A stretch of DNA of 64,000 bases. Origin: Cystobacter fuscus DSM 2262 (GTDB lineage: Bacteria > Myxococcota > Myxococcia > Myxococcales > Myxococcaceae). Below the pieces are notes generated by a model. It saw only the letters and a list, made by a program, of their open reading frames with translations. It had not been told where the DNA came from and ran no database searches. Of this stretch, positions 53,485-62,584 are shown piece by piece (within the stretch, counting starts at the first letter, position 1; each line of letters begins with the position of its first letter). The position numbers and the translations under genes are program-made. Where the stretch lies: positions 62,001-126,000 of the forward strand of contig NZ_ANAH02000021.1 in the NCBI RefSeq assembly GCF_000335475.2. The letters run 5' to 3'.

Positions 53485-55035
53485 ATGCCGCTCTCCCTTC
53501 ATCGCGGTGTCAGCCTCGCCGTGCTCGCCTCCGCCCGCACCGAGGCCGAGCACCATGAGGACCTGGGCTGCAGCATCCAGGGCCCCACCTCCCGCCCCGT
53601 GCGCCGGGCCCAGCTCGCGCTCAAGCAACAACTCGCGAAGCTCGGCCCCGAGCGCGCCCTGCGCGAGGCACGTGCCCTCGTCCGCTGGCTCGAGGACACG
53701 CCCCGCTACGCCGCGCTGTGCACCGGCGGCCGCCGCCGTCTGGGCCGACGCCCCGTGCGGCACGAGGTGCTCTTTCCCGACGCCACCCGGCACACGCCCC
53801 GCGTGCTGCACCTGCGCAAGGAGGAGCAGGGGCTCGACTTCCCCGTGAAGGCGCGCGAGTGGCCCGCGCTCGCCGAGCTCTTCGCGACGCTGGCACACGG
53901 AGCGACTCCCGCCGAGCTGCGGGCCCTGTCGGCGCTGCCCGCCGCGGGCGAGCTGCTCGCGGACCTGTCCGCCGCGGGCTGGCTCGTGCGCCACGAGGCG
54001 CCGGTGGAGGTGCCCACGCCGGGCGCGCTCTTCGTCGGCCACAACACCGTGCTGGTGGCGAGCGCCCAGGCGCGCGTCCTCGTGGACCCGTACTTCCGCC
54101 CCGCGCACCCGTTGGATGGGGCGGACTACCAGCCCATGCAGCCCAGGGACATCGGGCGGGTGGACGCGGTCGTCATCACCCACTCGCATGGGGACCACTT
54201 CCACCTGGGCTCGCTGCTGCACCTGCCGCGCGACATACGCATCTTCGTGCCCACGGTGGCGCGCGAGAGCCTCTTCTCCACCGACTGCGCCCTGCGGCTT
54301 CGGCAACTGGGCTACACCCGGGTGGAGCCGCTGCGCTGGGGCGAGGAGCGCCAGGTGGGGGACATCACCGTGCGCGCCCTGCCCTTCCACGGCGAGCAGC
54401 CCACGGATGGCGAGGGCCTGTACCCGGGGCTCTTCAACGAGGGGAACACGTGGCTCTTGCGCGCGCCGGGCTTCTCCGCGGCCTTCTTCGCCGACGCGGG
54501 GCATGACGTGCGCGGAGACATGGAGGGCGTGTGCCGCGCGCTGCGCGAGGAAGCGCCCGTGGACGTCCTCTTCTGCGGGGTGCGCGGCTTCCGGCTCGAG
54601 CCGCTCTTCTTCGGCTACACCACGCTGGACGCCTACCTCGTCGACGTGCCCGAGGACGCGCTCACCCGGCCCCAGCGGCTCATGGCCGGCCCCGAGGAGG
54701 CGCTGCGCTACGGCGAGCTGCTCGGCGCGCGCTACGTGGTGCCCTGCGCGGATGGCGGCGCCCCGTGGTACTGGCGCGAGGGCATGGGCCCGCGCTACCC
54801 CGGCTATCCGGGCGAGCCCGTGAGCGGCGCCAGCACCCGGGACGAGAACCCGGACGCGGACCCCTACCCCGAGCGGCTGGAAGAGGTGCGCCGGCGGGAG
54901 CGGCACGGGCCCCGTGCCCTGCTGCTGCGTCCCGGCGAGGCGCTGGCGTGGCGGGGCCGCAAGTCCCCCGAGCGCCTCCAGTACCCCGGCTTCCAGTGGC
55001 CCTTCGGCCCTCCTCCCGAGCCGGGAAACGGCTGA
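53485..55035 (+). CDS. MBL-fold metallo-hydrolase with N-terminal helical extension
   Basis: 516 residues. The metallo-beta-lactamase core starts near 180 (FVGHNTVLVASAQARVLVDPYF) and has the zinc motif HSHGDHFH at about 232-239, followed by later ligands in ALPFHGEQ and FADAGHD. The first 175 residues are helical, with Arg- and Leu-rich segments. The C-terminal 70 residues follow an Asp/Glu-rich stretch. Hydrolase class is clear, substrate unknown. The ATG at 53485 has no convincing Shine-Dalgarno sequence. A strongly divergent neighbour lies upstream (DUF6683-like). Confidence 0.85.
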   Translation: MPLSLHRGVSLAVLASARTEAEHHEDLGCSIQGPTSRPVRRAQLALKQQLAKLGPERALREARALVRWLEDTPRYAALCTGGRRRLGRRPVRHEVLFPDATRHTPRVLHLRKEEQGLDFPVKAREWPALAELFATLAHGATPAELRALSALPAAGELLADLSAAGWLVRHEAPVEVPTPGALFVGHNTVLVASAQARVLVDPYFRPAHPLDGADYQPMQPRDIGRVDAVVITHSHGDHFHLGSLLHLPRDIRIFVPTVARESLFSTDCALRLRQLGYTRVEPLRWGEERQVGDITVRALPFHGEQPTDGEGLYPGLFNEGNTWLLRAPGFSAAFFADAGHDVRGDMEGVCRALREEAPVDVLFCGVRGFRLEPLFFGYTTLDAYLVDVPEDALTRPQRLMAGPEEALRYGELLGARYVVPCADGGAPWYWREGMGPRYPGYPGEPVSGASTRDENPDADPYPERLEEVRRRERHGPRALLLRPGEALAWRGRKSPERLQYPGFQWPFGPPPEPGNG

Positions 55036-55153
55036 GCGCCGGGCCGAAGAGCGAGCACCCGAGCCTCGCGTTCCACTCTCCGTCCTGCACGCGCGGGGAA
55101 GCGGATGGACCTTGAAGCCTCGTCGGTCATTCGATTCCGAAAGGGGACGGGAC

Positions 55154-55372
55154 ATGAAGGGTCGTCAGCGCGTGTGCAAGAAGCACATCCGGCAGGCCGG
55201 GTGGAGCATCGCGAACGAGGGGCCGCGGGAGCAGAAGTACCACCTCGAGTTGCATGGGCCCCGCGGGGAGCAGATGAAGGTCGACGCCGCCTCCAAGGCC
55301 CTGGCCTATCGCCATGCCGAGCGGCAGGTGATTGGCGCGGAGCCTGGCGCGGCCCTCTGGGCCAAGGCCTGA
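55154..55372 (+). CDS. Small basic protein, unrecognised
   Basis: 72 residues. The ATG at 55154 has AAGGGGA upstream. The product is basic (MKGRQRVCKKHIRQAGWSIANEG) with a hydrophilic strand-rich middle (KYHLELHGPRGEQMKVDAASKALAYRHAERQV), soluble. No family was recognised. Third positions look coding, but at this length the gene is less certain. It lies between the MBL and nucleotidyltransferase genes. Confidence 0.55.
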   Translation: MKGRQRVCKKHIRQAGWSIANEGPREQKYHLELHGPRGEQMKVDAASKALAYRHAERQVIGAEPGAALWAKA

Positions 55373-55481
55373 GAGCGGCTGCTCGCCAGGGGAGCAACCC
55401 GCCAGACGGGGCGTTCTCCGTCCCTCTGCGCTCGGTTGCTCCCGGACCTACCTTTGCCGATAGGACAACCGAGGGCGTGCC

Positions 55482-56336
55482 ATGAGCGACATCGACACCC
55501 AGAGGGCTGGGCAGGACACTACGCAAGCACAGGACGAGCAGTCGAAGCGGCCCAGCAAGGCGCCTCCGCCGATGCAGGCGGACCAACGCACGCCCATCGA
55601 GCGGGGCGCGCACCTGCTGGCCCTGAGCACGCTCAAGAACGCGGAGATTCCCTTCGTGGTCGCGGGCGCCTACGCGCTGCATGTCTATACGGGCATCTAT
55701 CGCAGCACCAAGGACCTGGACATCTTCCTCAAGCGCGAGCACGTGCAGCGCGCCATGGAAGCCCTGTCGAGCATGTCCTTCCAGACGAAGATGCACGACC
55801 CCGTGTGGATCGCCAAGGCGTACGCCAACGACGAGTACTTCGCCGACCTCATCTTCAGCTCGGGCAACGGGGTGGCGGTGGTGGATGACCTGTGGATCGA
55901 CCGGGCCCAGTCCGGCATCGTCCACGGCCTGCCCATCCTCGTGGCGCCCCCCGAGGACATCATCTGGTCCAAGGCCTTCGTCTGCGAGCGCGAGCGCTTC
56001 GATGGCACGGACATCAACCACCTCATCCTCGCGCGCGGCAAGCAGATGGACTGGAAGCACCTGATGATGCGCTTCGAGCCGCATTGGGAAGTGCTCCTGG
56101 CCCACGTCACATTCTACCGCTTCAGCTACCCGGGCCAGCGCGACCACGTGCCGCAATGGGTCTGGGAGGAATTGCTCGACCGGGCGCGCCGCCAGGAGAA
56201 CGAGCCGGACAAGAAGAAGCTCTGCCGGGGCATGCTCATCGCCCAGGGCCAGTACCGCGTGGACGTCGAGCACTGGAACTACACCGATGCCCGCATGGAA
56301 GAGGTGCCCACGTTCCGCGACTACAAGAAGCCCTGA
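55482..56336 (+). CDS. Nucleotidyltransferase-fold protein
   Basis: 284 residues. The core reads FVVAGAYALHVYTGIYRSTKDLDIFL (about 60-85), matching the GAxALxxxGx...R.TKDxD pattern of minimal nucleotidyltransferases (AbiEii/MNT-like). The two Asp of KDLDI would be metal ligands. Downstream blocks are WIDRAQSGIVHGLPILVAPPEDIIWSKAFVCERERFDGTDINHLI. The N-terminal 40 residues are disordered and Gln/Asp-rich. No partner antitoxin or HEPN gene is adjacent, so a toxin role is not shown; substrate unknown. Followed by a strong terminator. Confidence 0.78.
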   Translation: MSDIDTQRAGQDTTQAQDEQSKRPSKAPPPMQADQRTPIERGAHLLALSTLKNAEIPFVVAGAYALHVYTGIYRSTKDLDIFLKREHVQRAMEALSSMSFQTKMHDPVWIAKAYANDEYFADLIFSSGNGVAVVDDLWIDRAQSGIVHGLPILVAPPEDIIWSKAFVCERERFDGTDINHLILARGKQMDWKHLMMRFEPHWEVLLAHVTFYRFSYPGQRDHVPQWVWEELLDRARRQENEPDKKKLCRGMLIAQGQYRVDVEHWNYTDARMEEVPTFRDYKKP

Positions 56337-56360
56337 GCGCGCACCTCGGCCCTCGCACCT

Positions 56361-56393
56361 CCGACAGGCACACCCCTCCCGGGTGTGCCTGTC
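56361..56393 (+). terminator. Strong hairpin after the nucleotidyltransferase gene
   Basis: CGACAGGCACACCC (56361-56374) pairs perfectly over 14 bases with GGGTGTGCCTGTCG (56380-56393), loop CTCCC. Followed by TGCTTTCC. Confidence 0.75.
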
Positions 56394-56604
56394 GTGCTTT
56401 CCGCAATCGTTCCAATCGCCACGAACTTCACTCCCCCGCGAGAACTCCAGCCGTGAAGGAACTCTCGGCTCGAGACAACACGGAGGACGCGGGTCATTTT
56501 TTCGGGTTAATTCGAGACAAGCATTTTAAACTCGTTTTCCTGTTCCTGCCTTGGCTGGGAATGAGGTAGAAAGACTTCATTCAATCCAGACACAGGGGAC
56601 AGAC

Positions 56605-58503
56605 ATGCCTTCGATTGGCGTGGCACGAGGTATTTCCATTGTTTCGCGCATGAATCGCTGGGGCCGGACGGGCCTGGCCCTGAGCCTGGGCATGGCCCTG
56701 GGGTGCTCGGGCGCGGACGAGGCGCGGACGTACGAGGGCGAGCTGCGGATGTTCGCGGTGGACCACGCGGACGGCACCCACCGCATGGGGTACGGCCTGC
56801 GGACCGCGGATGGCCAGAACTTCGAGCTGTCCTTCGACGCGGAGCCGTCCGCGCGGCCGGGGGATCGCGTCATCGTCCGGGGCCAGCCCGCCCTGGAGGA
56901 GCGCGTCAGCAGTGAGCATCCGGGACAGGTCGGCGAGAAACTCGAGGTGCGGTCCATCGACGTGATCGAGTCCGAGACCGAGGGCCTCTCGACGTCGCGG
57001 GACGCCATCGTGGGCGGCACCCCGAGGACCATCCGGGTCGCCATCCTCCCCCTGGTCTTCCCCGGCAGCACGGCGGCCATCACCACCACCACGGCCCGGC
57101 AGCGCCTGGACACGGTCACCGCGTACTACAAGGAGATCTCCTACGGCATCTGGAACGTCCAGGGAGACGCCCTGGCGCCCCTGAACATGGCGAGGCCCGC
57201 CAACTGCAACCTGGACACCATCAGCAACGCGGCGCGCGCGGCCGCGCAGAGCCAGGGCATCAACCTGAGCGCCTATGCCCACGTGGGCTTCGTGATTCCC
57301 AACAACTCGGGCCTCGCCAACTGTGCCTGTGGGCTCGCGTGGGTGGGCCGGCCTCCGGCGGCGGGCAACTCGTTCGGGGATGGCAGCCTGTACACGTGCA
57401 CGGACCCCAATGCCTTCGCGCACGAATTCGGCCATGGCTTTGGCCTGGGCCACGCGTCCACGGCGCGCTGCGGCACCGGCGCCGCGTACCGCCGCTCCCC
57501 CTACGCCAACTGCAGCCCCGATGAGTACGGCAACCGCTTCAACACCATGGGCGGCGGGCTGGGGCACATGAACGCCTTCCAGAAGTCCACCATGCTGTGG
57601 CTGGACAAGTGCAACAACGTCCGCGTCACGCGCGACGCCACGTATGACCTGGTGCCCATCCAGAGCGCCTCCAACGGCATCCAGTCCCTGCAGATCCCCA
57701 CCGGCGACACGGTGGACAACCAGCCGCTCCACTTCTGGGTGGAGTACCGCAATCCCGCGCTCGCCTCCTACAACGCGGGGCCGGATGGGGCCCCCGAGGT
57801 CAACCCGGGCGTGCACGTCGACATCGCCCAGGACTTCCGCTCGAGCAACGGCAACCGCAACCCGCTCCTGCTGGACCTGGCGCCCAACTACCCCAACACC
57901 CACCGCGATCCCCGCCTCACCGCGGGCCGCACCTTCAGCGACCCTGATGGCCGCGTGAGCATCACCGTCGTCTCGCAGAGCAGCGACAAGGCCACCGTGC
58001 GCGTCACCTTCCCCGGCGGCGGCTCGGGGACGAACACGTGCAGCGACGGCACGCTCCCCGGCGGCGGCACCCCGCCCGGTCCCCAGGACGGCTCCATCGT
58101 GCGCTTCGTCGCCAAGCACAGCGGCAAGTGCCTGGACGTGAACAACTCGGGCACCACCAATGGCACCCCCATCCAGCAGTACACCTGCAACAACAGCAAC
58201 GCCCAGGCCTTCCGCCTGAAGGCGATCAACGGGGGCTTCAGCCTCGTGAACGTCAACAGCGGCAAGTGCGTCGACGTGCCCAACTCCAGCACCGCGGATG
58301 GCGCCCTCTTGCAGCTCTATGAGTGCAACAGCTCGGGCGCCCAGGTGTTCAAGCTGAACGACGTCGGCGGCGGCGCCTACTCCATCGTCAACGCCAACAG
58401 CGGCAAGTGCGTCGATGTCGTTGACGTCTCGCTCGACGACTGGGCCCGCGTCCACCAGTGGACCTACGTGGGCGGCGCCAACCAGCAGTGGACGATCCAG
58501 TAG
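56605..58503 (+). CDS. Exported gametolysin-like (M11-type) metalloprotease with C-terminal ricin-B lectin domain
   Basis: 632 residues. The ATG at 56605 has AGGGGA upstream; the signal ends at a lipobox-like MALGC near 34. A pro-region of about 100 residues precedes the catalytic domain (about 135-360): zinc motif HEFGHGFGLGH at 273-283, a possible Met-turn NTMGGG near 313. The C-terminal region (about 497-632) has three ricin-B-type repeats with SGKCLDVNNS, SGKCVDVPNS and SGKCVDVVDV, ending in NQQWTIQ. It is probably secreted or surface-bound, digesting proteins near carbohydrate ligands. AT-richer upstream DNA probably contains its promoter, though no clear -35/-10 was found. Confidence 0.9.
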   Translation: MPSIGVARGISIVSRMNRWGRTGLALSLGMALGCSGADEARTYEGELRMFAVDHADGTHRMGYGLRTADGQNFELSFDAEPSARPGDRVIVRGQPALEERVSSEHPGQVGEKLEVRSIDVIESETEGLSTSRDAIVGGTPRTIRVAILPLVFPGSTAAITTTTARQRLDTVTAYYKEISYGIWNVQGDALAPLNMARPANCNLDTISNAARAAAQSQGINLSAYAHVGFVIPNNSGLANCACGLAWVGRPPAAGNSFGDGSLYTCTDPNAFAHEFGHGFGLGHASTARCGTGAAYRRSPYANCSPDEYGNRFNTMGGGLGHMNAFQKSTMLWLDKCNNVRVTRDATYDLVPIQSASNGIQSLQIPTGDTVDNQPLHFWVEYRNPALASYNAGPDGAPEVNPGVHVDIAQDFRSSNGNRNPLLLDLAPNYPNTHRDPRLTAGRTFSDPDGRVSITVVSQSSDKATVRVTFPGGGSGTNTCSDGTLPGGGTPPGPQDGSIVRFVAKHSGKCLDVNNSGTTNGTPIQQYTCNNSNAQAFRLKAINGGFSLVNVNSGKCVDVPNSSTADGALLQLYECNSSGAQVFKLNDVGGGAYSIVNANSGKCVDVVDVSLDDWARVHQWTYVGGANQQWTIQ

Positions 58504-58527
58504 TCCCCCTCCCGCTCGGACGGTAAG

Positions 58528-58564
58528 GGGCTCGCCCGCCAGTCCATGGACTCCGGGCGAGCCC
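58528..58564 (+). terminator. Hairpin after the ricin-domain protease
   Basis: GGGCTCGCCCG (58528-58538) pairs perfectly with CGGGCGAGCCC (58554-58564). The loop holds AGTCC/GGACT, which can extend the stem. Lies 25 bases after the stop. Confidence 0.6.
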
Positions 58565-58592
58565 GCCGCCGCCGTGTTACCAGGGGCGCACC

Positions 58593-58979
58593 ATGTCCCT
58601 GTCCACGCTCTGCCTGCACTGCGGTCTGTGCTGCGACGGCACGCTCTTCACCCACGTGCCGCTCCAGCGCGCCGAGGCCGCCCCGCTCCGGGCGCTCGGC
58701 CTGCCGGTGAAGGAGCGCGAGGACGGCACCCAGGTACTGCCCCAGCGCTGCGCGGCCCTGGACGGACGCCACTGCACCGCCTACGCCGCGCGCCCCGAGG
58801 GCTGCCGCCGCTACCACTGCCAGCTCTTCTCCGCGCTCGCCGAGGGCGAGGTGTCCCTGCCCGAGGCCCTCGCCGTGGTGGACGGGGCCCACGCCCTGCT
58901 CGCCGCCCAGGGCGCCGGGCGGGGCCCCGAGGTGGAGGCCTACCTCGACCGGCACTTCCGGGGCCGGCACCGCCGGTAG
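58593..58979 (+). CDS. YkgJ-like Cys-cluster protein
   Basis: 128 residues. The N-terminus has CLHCGLCCDGTLF, with later Cys in PQRCAALDGRHCTAYAARPEGCRRYHC, matching the zinc/iron-chelatase-like YkgJ cluster pattern. It probably binds a metal, possibly an Fe-S cluster or zinc; biochemical role unknown. ATG at 58593 has AGGGGC upstream. It converges with the sigma-factor gene, which stops 13 bases after it. Confidence 0.85.
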   Translation: MSLSTLCLHCGLCCDGTLFTHVPLQRAEAAPLRALGLPVKEREDGTQVLPQRCAALDGRHCTAYAARPEGCRRYHCQLFSALAEGEVSLPEALAVVDGAHALLAAQGAGRGPEVEAYLDRHFRGRHRR

Positions 58980-58992
58980 GCCGGCACGCGCC

Positions 58993-60078
58993 CTAGCTCT
59001 TGGGCACCGCCACCAGGTCGAAGTCCGGGATGTGCTCGCGCATGTACTCGCGCATCCGGTTGATGAGCGCGGCCTCGATCTGCCGGGCCCGCTCGCGGCT
59101 CACCCCGTACTTGTCGCCGATGTCCTGGAGCGTGAGCGGCTCGTCCGAGATGAGCCGGTGCTCGAAGATGTAGCGCTCCTTGCCCTCGAGCGACTTGGAG
59201 AACGCCTGGAGCTTCTCGCGGAACAGGGCGCGCAGCTCCTCGTTGCCCAGCCGCTCCTCCGCCCCTTGCGAGGACGACGGCAGCATCCGGTCCCCCCGGG
59301 TCGCCGTCGAGTCGTCTCCGCCCACGGGCGCGTCCAGCGACACCTCGTCGTGCCCCAGCCGCTGGTCCATCTCCACCACGTCCTGCTCGGTGACGTTGAG
59401 GCGGTCCGCCAGCATCTTCGGCGTCACCTCGAAGCCCTGCGCCACCAGCTTCTCCTGCTCCTGGCGCAGCTTGAAGAAGAGCTTTCGCTGGGCCTCCGTC
59501 GTCCCCAGCTTCACCATCTTCCAGTTGTCCATGATGTAACGGAGGATGTACGCGCGGATCCACCACGCCGCGTACGAGCTGAGCTTCACACCCCGTTCGG
59601 GATCGTACTTCTTGACCGCCTGCATCAACCCGATGTTGCCCTCCTGCACCAGGTCCAGCAGGGACAGGGGGTTGCGGTGGTACTCGTGCGCCAGCTTCAC
59701 CACCAGGCGCAGGTTGGACGCCACCAGCCGGTACGCCGCCTGCACGTCCCCCGTGTCCCGGAAGCGCCGGGCGAGCGACACCTCCTCCTCCCGGGTGAGC
59801 AGCGCGTGGCGGTGCACCTCGTTCATGTAGGACTGGAGGGGGTCCGCCCGGGTCACCGCCGACTCGCCCGCCCTCACCAGGGCGCGCGCCGGAGGCACGG
59901 GGACCGCCTCGACCTCGGCCTCCACCTCCTCCAGCTCCTCGAGGACGGGCTCGAGGGACTCCGGATCGACCGATTCCGGCTCCACCGACTCGGATTCCTG
60001 GGGCGCGGAGGCCTCGGCGGGCCGTTTGGCCCGGCTCCGAGAACCCGCCGCCGCCGTTTTCTTCCGCCCATTCGCCAT
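58993..60078 (-). CDS. RpoH-type alternative sigma factor
   Basis: 361 residues. The first 80 are a Glu/Ser/Pro-rich tail. Sigma region 1.2 is DPLQSYMNEVHRHALLTREEE, region 2 is LLDLVQEGNIGLMQAVKKYDPERGVKLSSYAAWWIRAYILRYI, followed by the RpoH-specific MDNWKMVKLGTTEAQRKLFFKLR. Region 4 is LTLQDIGDKYGVSRERARQIE. In myxobacteria such RpoH-related factors (SigB/SigC types) act in development and stress, but which one cannot be stated. The ATG at 60078 was chosen because an upstream continuation is not sigma-like. Divergent from the DEAD-box helicase. Confidence 0.92.
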   Translation of the reverse strand: MANGRKKTAAAGSRSRAKRPAEASAPQESESVEPESVDPESLEPVLEELEEVEAEVEAVPVPPARALVRAGESAVTRADPLQSYMNEVHRHALLTREEEVSLARRFRDTGDVQAAYRLVASNLRLVVKLAHEYHRNPLSLLDLVQEGNIGLMQAVKKYDPERGVKLSSYAAWWIRAYILRYIMDNWKMVKLGTTEAQRKLFFKLRQEQEKLVAQGFEVTPKMLADRLNVTEQDVVEMDQRLGHDEVSLDAPVGGDDSTATRGDRMLPSSSQGAEERLGNEELRALFREKLQAFSKSLEGKERYIFEHRLISDEPLTLQDIGDKYGVSRERARQIEAALINRMREYMREHIPDFDLVAVPKS

Positions 60079-60124
60079 GGAGGGTTTCTTAAGCAAAGTG
60101 CTCCGATTGTTGCCACAGCGTAAT

Positions 60125-60144
60125 GCAGGGGTTATGCCCCCTGC
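60125..60144. promoter_or_regulatory. Hairpin or operator just before the DEAD-box helicase start
   Basis: GCAGGGG (60125-60131) and CCCCTGC (60138-60144) are perfect inverted repeats with a 6-base loop, ending 3 bases before the helicase ATG. In RNA this would fold over the ribosome entry site; as DNA it could be an operator in the promoter region. A weak TTGCCA-N17-TATGCC overlaps it, so the transcript could also be nearly leaderless. Confidence 0.45.
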
Positions 60145-60147
60145 TTG

Positions 60148-62562
60148 ATGAGTGACATCGATACCCCGGAGCAGCCGGGAAACACTGCCGAAGCCTCGTC
60201 CCGCCCCGCCGAGTACGTGGCGGACGTCAGCTTCGATGACCTGAACCTTTCCGAGCCCCTGCGGCGCGGCATCGCCGAGCGCGGCTACACCCACCCCACG
60301 CCCGTCCAGGCCAAGGCCTTCCGGCCCGTCATGGACGGCAGGGATCTCATCGTGCGCAGCAAGACCGGCACGGGCAAGACGGCCGCCTTCGGCATGCCCC
60401 TGATCGAGAAGCTGTCGGCGGAGGACAAGCGCGTGCGCGCCCTCATCCTCTGCCCCACGCGCGAGCTGGCGCTCCAGGTGTCCGAGGAGCTCACCACCCT
60501 GGGCAAGTACAAGGGCGTGCGCGTGGCGGCCATCTATGGCGGCGCCTCCATGAAGCAGCAGGAGGACGCGCTCGAGGAGGGCACGCAGATCATCGTCGGC
60601 ACGCCGGGCCGGGTGTTCGACCACATCAACCGCGGCAACCTCAAGCTCGACGGCTGCACCCACGCGGTGCTCGACGAGGCCGACGAGATGCTCAACCAGG
60701 GCTTCTACGAGGAGGTCACCCGCATCCTCGACCGGCTTCCCAAGGACCGGCAGGTGCTGCTCTTCAGCGCCACCGTCCCCACGGACATCCAGAACCTCAT
60801 CGCGCGCTACACCACCAACGCGGAGACGCTGCTGCTCTCCGGCGACGTGTTCACCGTCGAGCACATCCACCACGTGCGCTACGACGTGTCGGACGCGTTC
60901 CCCAAGCCGCGCAACCTCATCTACGTGCTGGAGGCCGAGGAGCCCAGCAACGCCATCATCTTCTGCAACACCCGGGATGACACGGCGCTGGTGACCGCGG
61001 TGCTCAACCGCAACGGCTTCGACGCGGACCTGCTCAACGGAGACCTGCCGCAGAAGGAGCGCGAGCGGGTGATGGGCAAGGTGAAGCGGGGCGAGGTGGC
61101 CTTCATGGTGGCCACGGACATCGCCGCGCGCGGCATCGACATCTCCGGCCTCGAGTACGTCATCAACTACTCGCTGCCCGAGGACCCGGCCGTCTACCTG
61201 CACCGCGTGGGCCGCACCGGCCGCATCGGCAACAAGGGCACCGCCATCAACCTCTTCTCCGGCCGCGAGCTGGCCACGTACACCACGCTGGAGAAGAAGT
61301 TCGGCATCAAGTTCGAGAAGAAGGAGATGCCCGCGCCCGAGGAGGCCATGCGCCTGTGGGCCGAGCGCCACGTGCGGGAGATCCGCGAGGCCGCCTCCGG
61401 CGCCATCTTCGAGGGCTTCCTGCCCCTGGCCGCCCAGCTCAAGGGCCGCGCGGACGCGGATGACCTCATCTCCTTCCTGCTCAAGTACTTCTTCAGCCGC
61501 CTGCGCATGGAGAAGGCCCAGGCCGGTGAGCAGGCCGGCGAGGCCCCGGCCGCCCGGCCGCCCGAGCCCCGCCGCAAGGAGCGCGGTGAGCGCCCCGAGC
61601 GCGAGCGTCCTCCCCGCCGCGAGGAGCGCGAGCGGCCCCCGCGCCGGGACGAGCGCCGCGCGGAGCCCGCGGGTGAGTCGCGCCGGGAGGACCGGGGCGA
61701 CAAGCGCCGCCGGGAGCGCCCCGAGCGGGGCCCCTCGCGCCTGGACGCCGCCGCGGGCGAGGTGAAGCTGTGGATCAACCTGGGCACCGAGGACGGCCTC
61801 GGGCCTGGCAGCATCGTCACCGCGCTGGAGGAGGCGGGTGCGCCGGCCAACAAGGTGCTGCGCGCCGACCTCAAGCCCGGCTTCGCCTACGTCTTCGTCG
61901 CCGAGGAGGACCTGGCGGCCTTCGAGGCGCTGAGCGGCAAGCCGTACAAGGAGAAGACGCTCAAGGTGGAGAAGAGCCGGCCGCGCGGCGAGCGCGATCC
62001 GAACCGGCCGCCGCCCTCCCCCGACGCGGGTCCCGGCGAGGCGAAGCTGCGCTTCAACCTGGGCACGGACGACGGTCTGGACGAGGTGAAGTTCATCGCC
62101 GCCCTGGAGGCCGCCGGTGCTCCCGCGGGCAAGGTGAACAAGGCGCTCCTGCGTGGCCACTACGGCTACGCCTACGTGCCCGAGTCCGAGGCACAGGCCT
62201 TCGAGGCGCTCGACGGCAAGTCCCACGGGGACAAGGCCATCAAGGTGGACAAGCACCGGCCCCGCGGCACCCGCGAGCGCCCGCCCCGCCCCGAGCGGAG
62301 CGAGCGCACCGAGACGCCCGAGGTGCCCGGCCAGGCGCGCCTCTGGGTGGGCCTGGGCCGCTCCGACGTCGCGGACGAGGCCGCCCTCACCACCGCCCTG
62401 GAGTCGCTCGGCGCCCCGGCGGGCAAGGTGCAGCGCGTGGAGCTCAAGCCCTCCTACGCCTACGTCTTCGTCGCCGACGAGGACGTGGCCGCCTTCGAGG
62501 CGCTCCAGGGCAAGCCCCACAACGACAAGCCGCTCAAGCTGGAGCGGGCCCGGCGCAAGTAG
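60148..62562 (+). CDS. DEAD-box RNA helicase with three tandem DbpA-type RNA-binding domains
   Basis: 804 residues. The helicase core is residues 28-380: Q-motif PTPVQAKAF, motif I SKTGTGKTAA, motif II DEAD in VLDEADEML, motif III SAT, and motif VI HRVGRTGR. A basic, Arg/Glu/Pro-rich linker (about 460-530) follows. The C-terminal part has three copies of a ~75-residue domain (about 534-610, 629-705, 725-801), each with (L/I)W-type or LRF strand, a Gly/Ala-rich centre and KxxAYVxV ending, matching the DbpA RNA-binding domain. Most relatives have one. Likely assists ribosome assembly or cold-stress RNA remodelling, by family. Start preceded by a stem. Confidence 0.93.
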   Translation: MSDIDTPEQPGNTAEASSRPAEYVADVSFDDLNLSEPLRRGIAERGYTHPTPVQAKAFRPVMDGRDLIVRSKTGTGKTAAFGMPLIEKLSAEDKRVRALILCPTRELALQVSEELTTLGKYKGVRVAAIYGGASMKQQEDALEEGTQIIVGTPGRVFDHINRGNLKLDGCTHAVLDEADEMLNQGFYEEVTRILDRLPKDRQVLLFSATVPTDIQNLIARYTTNAETLLLSGDVFTVEHIHHVRYDVSDAFPKPRNLIYVLEAEEPSNAIIFCNTRDDTALVTAVLNRNGFDADLLNGDLPQKERERVMGKVKRGEVAFMVATDIAARGIDISGLEYVINYSLPEDPAVYLHRVGRTGRIGNKGTAINLFSGRELATYTTLEKKFGIKFEKKEMPAPEEAMRLWAERHVREIREAASGAIFEGFLPLAAQLKGRADADDLISFLLKYFFSRLRMEKAQAGEQAGEAPAARPPEPRRKERGERPERERPPRREERERPPRRDERRAEPAGESRREDRGDKRRRERPERGPSRLDAAAGEVKLWINLGTEDGLGPGSIVTALEEAGAPANKVLRADLKPGFAYVFVAEEDLAAFEALSGKPYKEKTLKVEKSRPRGERDPNRPPPSPDAGPGEAKLRFNLGTDDGLDEVKFIAALEAAGAPAGKVNKALLRGHYGYAYVPESEAQAFEALDGKSHGDKAIKVDKHRPRGTRERPPRPERSERTETPEVPGQARLWVGLGRSDVADEAALTTALESLGAPAGKVQRVELKPSYAYVFVADEDVAAFEALQGKPHNDKPLKLERARRK

Positions 62563-62584
62563 TCCCGCCTACCGGGAGCGCGCC

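Noticed and set aside
58993..62520. Continuous minus-strand frame joining the sigma factor to the region opposite the helicase
   Set aside because: Only the first 361 codons of the sigma factor (from 60078) have family similarity; the remainder is antisense to a clear helicase.
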